11,416 nt of DNA, taken from positions 1 through 11,416 of the forward strand of contig CAZOHN010000116.1 in assembly GCA_964579325.1 (NCBI GenBank), read 5' to 3'. Of the stretch, positions 6,303-11,416 are shown one piece after another. The stretch's first letter is position 1, and the number at the start of each line of letters is the position of its first letter. A model generated the notes under the pieces. That model saw only the letters and a program-made list of their open reading frames with translations, was not told the origin of the DNA and searched no databases. Source of the DNA: CAZOHN01 sp964579325 (GTDB lineage: Bacteria; Pseudomonadota; Alphaproteobacteria; Rhodobacterales; Rhodobacteraceae). A program made the translations under genes and the position numbers.

Positions 6303-6878
6303 CTAGAACGAGAAGCGAAGGCCGACGACAGCGCTCGTGGCGCTGAAGCTCTGCTCGTTGCCGACGATAATGGCGTCGTCGAGGGCGAGCTGATGCTTCA
6401 GTTCGGCGAAGACGCCCGTTGCGGCTGCGAAGTTGTAACGTACCCCGATCCCGAACTGGGCGCCCGCCACGGTGTCGTCACCCGTGGAGGCCGGGAATTG
6501 CGTGGACCCGTCGTAGGTGACACGGATCGCCCCCAGGCCCGCGCCGACAAAGCCGGTCATTCCCGGAGCGATGTTGAACGGGAGCCGCGCATTCAGCATG
6601 AGCGAGAGCGATTCGACCCCGGAGAGGAAGCCTGTGTAGCCGGCGTCCGTGCTCATCACGTCGAGGCCGAGTTCCACGCCCGGAACGAGGTTACGCTCAT
6701 AGATGCCGAAGCCGAGGGTGGTGCCGGACCCGAGGTCGAAATCGCCGCCATTATAGGTTTCCGTGCGCTCGAACACGGTCCCGCCATAGATCTCTGCGGT
6801 CCAGTTCTGGGCTACCGCAGGAAGCGCGGTTACCGTGAGAAGAACTATTGCCAGGGGTGTCTTGCAGGACCTGTACAT
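6303..6878 (-). CDS. Outer-membrane beta-barrel protein
   Basis: The 191-residue protein has a signal peptide (1-23, ending PAVA before QNW). After it come alternating hydrophobic/polar strands typical of a small eight-strand barrel: WTAEIYGGTVFERTETY, TTLGFGIYERN, GVELGLDVMST, GMTGFVGAGLGAIRVTYDG, AQFGIGVRYNF and TGVFAELKHQLA. It ends in AVVGLRFSF, whose terminal Phe is the usual signal for the BAM insertion machinery. This fits the porin-like/OmpW-Opa type 'outer membrane beta-barrel' family; the ligand or role is unknown. The ATG at 6878 is preceded by two tandem copies of AGGAACTTG, the nearer of which places AGGA 7 nt from the start. It is divergent from the DUF6314 gene. Confidence 0.85.
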   Translation of the reverse strand: MYRSCKTPLAIVLLTVTALPAVAQNWTAEIYGGTVFERTETYNGGDFDLGSGTTLGFGIYERNLVPGVELGLDVMSTDAGYTGFLSGVESLSLMLNARLPFNIAPGMTGFVGAGLGAIRVTYDGSTQFPASTGDDTVAGAQFGIGVRYNFAAATGVFAELKHQLALDDAIIVGNEQSFSATSAVVGLRFSF

Positions 6879-6880
6879 GG

Positions 6881-6898
6881 CAAGTTCCTCAAGTTCCT
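6881..6898 (-). repeat. Tandem 9-bp repeat duplicating the Shine-Dalgarno of the beta-barrel gene
   Basis: AGGAACTTG occurs twice in direct tandem on the minus strand (6898-6890 and 6889-6881), ending two bases before the ATG at 6878. The copy nearer the start has ideal spacing; the outer copy supplies a second AGGA. Confidence 0.7.
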
Positions 6899-6930
6899 GT
6901 GGAAGTCACGAAATAATGCTATCACGGTAC

Positions 6931-6952
6931 GGAACAAGGCGCACCTTGTTTC
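6931..6952. promoter_or_regulatory. Dyad AACAAGG-N4-CCTTGTT in the divergent promoter region
   Basis: AACAAGG and CCTTGTT are perfect inverted arms around CGCA; with a flanking G-T and a G-C pair the dyad extends to nine pairs (6931-6939 with 6944-6952). It lies between the divergent beta-barrel (start 6878) and DUF6314 (start 6987) genes, where an operator would be expected. It could equally be a fortuitous hairpin. Confidence 0.45.
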
Positions 6953-6986
6953 GCGGCGCCTCTCAACCCAAGGGTGTGGCGGAGCA

Positions 6987-7433
6987 ATGACAATCGCGAG
7001 AGGGTGGGCTCTGGTGGACGGCCTGAGGGCCTTCGTCGGGGACTGGCGCGTCACGCGTCGGATCGATGATGTCCGCGCCGGTGTCGAGGGCCGTTTCACA
7101 GGCGTGGCGTCCTTCCATCCCGAGGAGGAGGAGCTGATCTGCCGGGAACAGGGAATGCTTGTCTATGCCGGGCAACCGCCGCTCGAAGCGACGCGCCTCT
7201 ATCGCTGGCGGGCGGAAGGCGCGGACCGGATCGCCGTCGACTACGCTGATGGCCGGCCTTTCCACAGCTTCCCGCTAGACCCTCACGCCCAGGCGGAGCA
7301 CCACTGCGCGCCCGACCTCTACCGCGTGGTCTATGATTTCTCGGCATGGCCGGTCTGGCGGGCGACGTGGACGGTCTCCGGCCCCCGCAAGTCCTATGTG
7401 AGCATGTCGGAGTATCGCCGCCTTGGCGGATAG
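6987..7433 (+). CDS. DUF6314 family protein
   Basis: The 148-residue cytoplasmic protein matches the DUF6314 family, whose function is not established. Recognisable family positions include FVGDWRVTRRIDD (16-28), the GRFTGVASF strand (35-43), RLYRWR (70-75), YADGRPFHSF (86-95), the HHC followed by DLYRVVYDF (105-118) and a terminal GPRKSY (132-137) near YRR. The pattern of short amphipathic strands suggests a lipocalin-like small barrel, which is inference. There is no signal peptide. The ATG at 6987 has a GGAG only 2 nt before it, closer than ideal; a GTG at 7014 is a possible alternative but would cut into the conserved N-terminus. It is divergent from the beta-barrel gene and lies 80 bp before the flavodoxin gene. 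Confidence 0.85.
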   Translation: MTIARGWALVDGLRAFVGDWRVTRRIDDVRAGVEGRFTGVASFHPEEEELICREQGMLVYAGQPPLEATRLYRWRAEGADRIAVDYADGRPFHSFPLDPHAQAEHHCAPDLYRVVYDFSAWPVWRATWTVSGPRKSYVSMSEYRRLGG

Positions 7434-7443
7434 CCCCCCGCTC

Positions 7444-7457
7444 TTGACCCTGATCAT
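7444..7457 (+). promoter_or_regulatory. Possible FNR/FnrL-like binding site
   Basis: TTGAC-CCTG-ATCAT matches the FNR/CRP-family consensus TTGAT-N4-ATCAA at 8 of 10 defined positions. It lies about 57 bp upstream of the ATG of the HemG-like gene. In photosynthetic Rhodobacteraceae, FnrL is known to control heme and tetrapyrrole genes, which makes the place sensible. Two mismatches and no clear -10 keep confidence low. Confidence 0.3.
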
Positions 7458-7513
7458 GGCCGCCGATCGGCCGGAGCTACAGACTGGCATCTTCCGATCG
7501 AAAGGGGGCCGCC

Positions 7514-8053
7514 ATGAAAGTTTTGATCGTCTATGCCTCGACCGAGGGTCAGACACGCAAGATCGCCCGATTTGTCGCAGACCGGCTGGCGGATGCGGGG
7601 CAGAGTGTCGAGTTGATGCGCGCAGAGGACGCCGAGGGCCTTGATGTGGCGCGGTTCGACGGTGCCATTCTTGCCGGTTCGATCCATGTCGGCGCGTTCC
7701 AGAAATCGCTCGTGACCTTCGCGAAGTGTCACGCCGACGCGCTGTCACGAATACCCACCCTGTTCCTGGGCGTCTCGCTCGCCGCTGCCGGCGATGACCC
7801 CGACGACTGGAGGGGGCTCGAGGCCTGCGTGGCGAAGTTCACCGCCGAAGCCGCCTGGACGCCGGGCCAGGTGGAACACGTCGCTGGGGCATTCCGATTT
7901 GGCGAATACGACTTCTTCCGCAGCTGGGCGATGCGATGGATCGCCCGGAGCAAGGGCGAGGCCGAGCCTGCGGCGGGCAACGACCGCGAGTACACGGACT
8001 GGGCAAGGCTGGGGACGACGCTCGACTCCTGGGTGGCCAGTCTGGCGGGCTGA
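7514..8053 (+). CDS. Flavodoxin-domain protein, HemG-like (menaquinone-dependent protoporphyrinogen oxidase type)
   Basis: The 179-residue protein is a flavodoxin-fold FMN protein close in length to E. coli HemG (181), which oxidises protoporphyrinogen IX with quinone as acceptor. Residues 3-18 (VLIVYASTEGQTRKIA) form the phosphate-binding loop for FMN. FDGAILAGSIHVGAFQ (48-63) and PTLFLGVSLAAAG (81-93) are the other flavin-contact strands. The C-terminal part has the HemG pattern DFFRSWAMRWIARSKG (133-148) followed by EYTDW (159-163). The hydrophobic/basic segment at 134-147 may contact the membrane. The ATG at 7514 follows AAAGGGGG. Many alphaproteobacteria use HemJ instead, so this could be a second oxidase or a general flavodoxin; no other heme gene is nearby. 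Family is solid, substrate inferred. Confidence 0.82.
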   Translation: MKVLIVYASTEGQTRKIARFVADRLADAGQSVELMRAEDAEGLDVARFDGAILAGSIHVGAFQKSLVTFAKCHADALSRIPTLFLGVSLAAAGDDPDDWRGLEACVAKFTAEAAWTPGQVEHVAGAFRFGEYDFFRSWAMRWIARSKGEAEPAAGNDREYTDWARLGTTLDSWVASLAG

Positions 8054-8106
8054 TCTTGCACGATCCGGGCCGCCGGGGCATGACAGCGCCAGCAGGAGGT
8101 GCCCCG

Positions 8107-8790
8107 ATGAAGCGTTCCCGGATCAACGAGATCATGGCCGAGGCCGAAGAGATGATCGCGCGCTACGGCTTTGTCCTGCCGCCCTTCGCCTGGTGGTCGG
8201 CGGACGAGTTCCGCGCCAATGCCGCGGGCACCCGCGTGGCCGAGGCACGGATGGGCTGGGACATCACCGACTACGGGCAGGGCCGGTTCGACGACCTTGG
8301 CCTCTTTCTCTTCACGCTCCGCAACGGGCGGCTCTCCGACCTCCAGGCCGGCGGCGGCATGGCCTATGCCGAGAAACTCCTGATCTCGCGGAAGGACCAG
8401 TTGAGCCCGATGCACACCCACATCATCAAGGCCGAGGACATCATCAACCGCGGCGGCGCCACGCTGGTGATCGAGCTCTGCGGCTCGGACGACGCGGGCA
8501 ACTGTGCCGCCGACCGGGGCGGCGTGGTGTTCTGCGATGGTGTGGCACGGCCCTACGGCCCCGGCGAGAAGCTCAAGCTCGCCCCGGGCGAGAGCGTGAC
8601 GCTGATGCCGGGCGATTGGCACGCGTTCTGGGGCGAGGGTGGCGACGTGCTGATCGGCGAGGTCAGCACGGTCAACGATGACGTGACCGACAACATCTTC
8701 CGCGAGCCCATAGGTCGCTTCGCCGAGGTGGAGGAAGACGTCGCGCCCCGGCACCTTCTGGTCAGCGACTACGACCGCTGGCTTGGCTGA
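8107..8790 (+). CDS. D-lyxose/D-mannose isomerase family cupin
   Basis: The 227-residue protein matches the D-lyxose ketol-isomerase family, metal-dependent cupins that interconvert D-lyxose and D-xylulose (and often D-mannose and D-fructose). The length is exactly typical. The metal ligands are apparent as H103 and H105 in PMHTH, E110 in IIKAED, and H172 in PGDWHAFW. Other family blocks are the N-terminal KRSRINEIM with GFVLPPFAWW (21-30), GWDITDYGQGRFD (50-62), YAEKLLISRKDQLSP (87-101) and the ending DYDRWLG. AGGAGG lies 7 nt before the ATG at 8107, a strong ribosome-binding site. It begins 53 bp after the flavodoxin stop and may share its transcript. No sugar transporter or kinase sits beside it, so the physiological sugar is not indicated by context. 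It converges on the DUF3422 gene with 8 bp between stops. Confidence 0.88.
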   Translation: MKRSRINEIMAEAEEMIARYGFVLPPFAWWSADEFRANAAGTRVAEARMGWDITDYGQGRFDDLGLFLFTLRNGRLSDLQAGGGMAYAEKLLISRKDQLSPMHTHIIKAEDIINRGGATLVIELCGSDDAGNCAADRGGVVFCDGVARPYGPGEKLKLAPGESVTLMPGDWHAFWGEGGDVLIGEVSTVNDDVTDNIFREPIGRFAEVEEDVAPRHLLVSDYDRWLG

Positions 8791-8798
8791 ACCGGCGC

Positions 8799-10079
8799 CT
8801 ATTCCACAGCGCGCCGGATGCGACGGATGACCAGCCAGACCACTCCGATGACGACCGGGGTGAGGATTGCGGTGAGCATCCCCTTGCTGAGCCCGGTGGG
8901 CTCGGAGAGCGGATAGATCAGGTAGGCGACGAGGTTCAGCGCATAGTAGCTGATTGCGACGACCGAGAACCCCTCGACCGTTTTCTGGAGCCGCAGTTGC
9001 AGGTCGGCGCGGCGATCCATGCTTTCCAGCAGCAACTGGTTCTGTGCCGAACGATCGACGTCGACGCGGGTACGCAAGAGCTCGCCCGCGCGCTGGGCCG
9101 CCTGTGCGAGGGCCTGCAGGCGCGCCTCGGTCGACTTCACCGTGCGCATCGCCGGATCGAAGCGGCGTGCCATGAATTCCGCGAAGGTCTGGCGGCCACC
9201 GTGCCGTTCCTCGCGCAGCACCCGCACCCGCTGGTCCACGAGGGCCTCGTAGGCGGCGGTGGCGCCGAAGCGGAAGTTCGAGGTGGCGATCAGGTTCTCG
9301 AGCTCCGACGAGATCGCCAGCAGGCTGCGGAGTGTTTCCTCGGGGCGGGCAGCGTCGGTGCTCATGTCGCCGACCAGGCGGGTCAGTTCCCCGTCGATCT
9401 CCCCCATCCGGCCCGACATCGACCGCGCCCGGGCAAGCCCCAGCATCGACATCGCCTTGTAGGTCTCGATCTCGCAGAGCCTCTGGACGATGCGGCCGAT
9501 CCGACGCGCGTTGGTGCCGGGCTCAACGAACATGGCGAACCGCATGTGACCGCCCGGGTCGATCCGGAAATCCCCGGCGATCACCGCGGCGCCGTCCACG
9601 ACCTTGGAGACCGCAAGGCTCTCTGCCACGAACCATTCGTCGAGCCGCGCACTGAGCGTGGCTTCGTCAGGCATGTGCTCGACACGGATCAGGGCCGAGG
9701 TCACGCGTTGTCCAGGCGCCTCAGCAAGCCAGTCGTCGGGAAACATGTCGAAGGTCGCCGGGTCGAACGGGCGTTCGGCCACGCCCTCGCCGAAGAGGGT
9801 GTAGGTCACGAACTCGGTGTGGCTTTCCCACTTGAGCTTGTAGCGGCCAAGCTCTCCGAACCAGTGCGTCGCACCCGGCTGAGGATGCGACGCGCCATGT
9901 CGGTCGAGCAGCGCCAGGAGGTGCGCCCGATCCAGGGCGCGGTCGCGACCGACGGCGTTGATGGGCTGCTTGATGGCGAGGAAGGCCGCGCGGCTGGGTG
10001 CACCGAGCGAGGGGAAGGGTCGTGCGTGCAACTCATTGGCGAGCTGGTAGCGAAGCGGATGGTCGGCGATGGGGGGCAT
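8799..10079 (-). CDS. DUF3422 family protein with C-terminal membrane hairpin
   Basis: The 426-residue protein matches DUF3422, a conserved proteobacterial family of unknown function. The opening PLRYQLANELHARPFPSL is the family's signature N-terminus. The central part holds HWFGELGRYKLKWESHTEFV and DDWL. A long helical, charged region follows (roughly 230-365, with many Arg/Glu/Gln heptads) that probably forms coiled coil. Two transmembrane segments close the chain (about 371-391 and 402-418) before a basic tail, RRIRRAVE. This gives a large cytoplasmic domain tethered by a membrane hairpin, somewhat like CorA in layout, though no GMN motif is present. The ATG at 10079 starts the signature; the frame is open further upstream but that extension is not conserved-looking. 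The ribosome-binding site is weak. It is divergent from the polytopic membrane protein gene. Confidence 0.88.
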   Translation of the reverse strand: MPPIADHPLRYQLANELHARPFPSLGAPSRAAFLAIKQPINAVGRDRALDRAHLLALLDRHGASHPQPGATHWFGELGRYKLKWESHTEFVTYTLFGEGVAERPFDPATFDMFPDDWLAEAPGQRVTSALIRVEHMPDEATLSARLDEWFVAESLAVSKVVDGAAVIAGDFRIDPGGHMRFAMFVEPGTNARRIGRIVQRLCEIETYKAMSMLGLARARSMSGRMGEIDGELTRLVGDMSTDAARPEETLRSLLAISSELENLIATSNFRFGATAAYEALVDQRVRVLREERHGGRQTFAEFMARRFDPAMRTVKSTEARLQALAQAAQRAGELLRTRVDVDRSAQNQLLLESMDRRADLQLRLQKTVEGFSVVAISYYALNLVAYLIYPLSEPTGLSKGMLTAILTPVVIGVVWLVIRRIRRAVE

Positions 10080-10269
10080 GGGGAAGCGGCCTGAAGCTGT
10101 CGAGCGCCAGCGTAACGGCTTGTGCGGCGGAGGCAACGGCGCACTTGGGGCGATTTGCTGCACTGCAGCGTATGCCGCGGTGGACTGGCAATCGCGCCAC
10201 ACCTTTCGGCACCAGAGCGTGCGTTGTGGGCAACTTGTGGTAGTGTCGACCGAAAAGGGGGCCTGACGC

Positions 10270-11229
10270 ATGCGCTGGATTCTCTGCCTTGTCCTTCCGG
10301 TAGCTGCATTCCTGTCGGCGGCGGCCCTGATGGCGGTGGCGATCGACGCGGGCAAGCAACTCGATCTCGCGGCGACCGGCTTTTCCTGGGAAGGCGAGGG
10401 CGCGGATCCGGCGCGGGTGATGGTCGCCCACTACCAGGCACAGGCCAACCTCGTTCTTCTGACGGTAGCCTTCACCGCCGTGGCAGTCGGCTCGATCTGG
10501 ATGAGTTACGAGTCGGCATCGCGCTTGGCACCGCAGAACCCGGTGCTCTGGATCGGCCTGATGGCGCTCTTCGCGGTCGCCGGCGCGGTGCTCGTCGCGC
10601 TCGACCCGATTGGCCCGATGGTTGGCTGCGACGTTCGGCTCGACTCGCCCTGCGGTCTTGGGCACCGCGACGTCGCCCCGCACGTCGTTGCCGCCTACGA
10701 GGGCGGGCTAGTGGGCTGGGGCGGGATCGCGCTGGCCTCGGGCCTGATCCTCTTCGCGGGCACGTTGGCGGGGCCGCTGGTCGCGGCGATCCTGCTCTAC
10801 TTCGTCGAGGTGGCCCGGCCAGGCGTCGATGCCGCCGGGCTACGGCTGCGCAAGGAGGGCTTTCTCAGGACGGTGGTGGTGGGGTCCATCGCGCTCAGCC
10901 TCGGGGTGGCGATGGTCGATTCGTTCCTGCACTGGGCGATCCCGTTCCTCGAGGGCGGACCAAGCACGGCGGCGGGGGAACTCGCCGGTGTCGGAACGAT
11001 GTTCTGGGGCACGTCATTTGCGCTCTTCAGCGTGCTCTCGGCCGCGATGGCGGCGCTGATGCTCAATCGGGGAATCAACCAGGTGGCGCAGGCTCAGGAT
11101 GCCCCGGAGGACTGGCGCAGTTCTGAGGGCCTCGACTTCGACCCGCTCCGCTCGGCCGTCGCGATCACCGCAGCCCTCGGGCCGGTTCTGACATCATCCG
11201 TGCTGACCTTGGTGGGCGGGTTCGCCTAG
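10270..11229 (+). CDS. Polytopic membrane protein of unknown function
   Basis: I do not recognise this 319-residue protein. It has about seven hydrophobic segments: 4-25, 59-78, 92-111, 149-178 (long), 200-223, 243-265 and 295-317. The segment between the third and fourth carries CDVRLDSPC (C120 and C128), which could form a disulfide if outside the cytoplasm. A polar stretch, YEGGLVGW, follows before segment four. LRLRKEGFLR (191-200) and the acidic loop DAPEDWRSSEGLDFD (277-291) are likely cytoplasmic or interfacial. It ends with a hydrophobic segment rather than a tail. AAGGGGG lies 8 nt before the ATG at 10270. The gene is divergent from the DUF3422 gene (190 bp) and convergent with pntB. 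MotA/ExbB-like channel families were considered, but no signature supports them. Confidence 0.75.
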   Translation: MRWILCLVLPVAAFLSAAALMAVAIDAGKQLDLAATGFSWEGEGADPARVMVAHYQAQANLVLLTVAFTAVAVGSIWMSYESASRLAPQNPVLWIGLMALFAVAGAVLVALDPIGPMVGCDVRLDSPCGLGHRDVAPHVVAAYEGGLVGWGGIALASGLILFAGTLAGPLVAAILLYFVEVARPGVDAAGLRLRKEGFLRTVVVGSIALSLGVAMVDSFLHWAIPFLEGGPSTAAGELAGVGTMFWGTSFALFSVLSAAMAALMLNRGINQVAQAQDAPEDWRSSEGLDFDPLRSAVAITAALGPVLTSSVLTLVGGFA

Positions 11230-11249
11230 GCTCCTCGCGTGCTACGGCG

Positions 11250-11283
11250 AAAAGAAGACGCCCCGGCGCGGGGCCGGGGCGTC
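11250..11283 (-). terminator. Intrinsic terminator of pntB
   Basis: GACGCCCCGGC (11257-11267) and GCCGGGGCGTC (11273-11283) form a perfect 11-bp stem with a 5-nt loop. On the minus strand the stem is followed by TTCTTTT (11256-11250). It lies about 33 bp past the pntB stop. The T-tract is on one side only, so it mainly terminates leftward transcription, although the hairpin may also slow transcripts from the plus-strand membrane protein gene. Confidence 0.85.
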
Positions 11284-11315
11284 TGAGTGTTCCTCGGTTC
11301 CGAAGCTGGCGCGTC

Positions 11316-11416
11316 TCACTCGATCATCGGCAGGAGCGCGTCCAGCGACTTCTTCGCATCACCGTAGAACATCCGCGTGTTCTCCTTGTAGAACAGCGGG
11401 TTCTCGATGCCCGAAT
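11316..11416 (-). CDS. pntB: NAD(P) transhydrogenase subunit beta, C-terminal end (partial)
   Basis: Only the last 32 residues are in the window, beginning SGIENPLFYKENTRMFYGDA and ending LPMIE before TGA. This matches the PntB C-terminus (family pattern NPLF-[FY]-K-[DE]-NT-x-M-x-[FY]-GDAK), part of the NADP(H)-binding domain III. PntAB is the proton-pumping transhydrogenase of the inner membrane that uses the proton gradient to make NADPH from NADH. The rest of pntB, and presumably pntA, lie beyond the right edge. A strong terminator follows, so this is the end of the pnt transcript. Confidence 0.9.
   Translation of the reverse strand, partial: SGIENPLFYKENTRMFYGDAKKSLDALLPMIE

Noticed and set aside
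10080..10355. N-terminal extension of the DUF3422 protein
   Set aside because: The family signature begins at the ATG at 10079; the extension is low-quality sequence and would overlap the divergent membrane protein gene.
10270..11229. MotA/TolQ/ExbB proton-channel identity for the polytopic membrane protein
   Set aside because: The hydrophobic segment count and order do not fit and no conserved channel residues could be found.
1..11416. CRISPR array, tRNA/rRNA gene, insertion sequence or phage/defence island
   Set aside because: I saw no regularly spaced repeats, cloverleaf, transposase or terminal inverted repeats. The only exact long repeat is the 35-bp pair at the scaffold gap.

Overview
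The window looks like chromosomal DNA of a motile, Gram-negative alphaproteobacterium, most likely Rhodobacteraceae or a close relative. The signs are very high G+C, short intergenic gaps, and protein families typical of that group (DUF1223, DUF3422, DUF6314, a divergent FliG, a PntB C-terminus). The sequence is a draft: positions 5423-5432 are ten Ns inside purB, flanked by a 35-bp direct repeat and about 105 bp that do not belong to purB. This points to a metagenomic or draft-assembly join error.

Layout, left to right. The 5' part of acnA (aconitase, minus strand, running off the left edge) is divergent from a secreted DUF1223 thioredoxin-like protein with a CSSC motif. That gene converges, with only 4 bp between stops, on a minus-strand LpxL/HtrB-family lipid A acyltransferase. 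After a 339-bp gene-free stretch rich in dyads comes a minus-strand block read right to left: outer-membrane beta-barrel protein, purB (broken by the assembly), an exported TPR protein, a 54-residue secreted cysteine peptide, and fliG.

Divergent from the beta-barrel gene is a plus-strand run: a DUF6314 protein, a HemG-like flavodoxin, and a D-lyxose isomerase-type cupin. The isomerase gene converges on a minus-strand DUF3422 membrane-anchored protein. Divergent from DUF3422 is an unrecognised seven-segment membrane protein on the plus strand. It converges on the 3' end of pntB (minus strand, entering from the right edge), which has a strong intrinsic terminator.

Most genes are core-metabolism, envelope or motility functions without an obvious shared pathway. 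I see no mobile element, CRISPR array, RNA gene or clear defence system. The points most worth a second look are: the chimeric purB join; a shared C-x2-G-x2-WD-x4-C motif in two neighbouring exported proteins; a FliG whose torque helix lacks one canonical charge and carries an insertion; an FNR-like site before the HemG-like gene; a clean dyad between the beta-barrel and DUF6314 genes; and the unidentified polytopic membrane protein.
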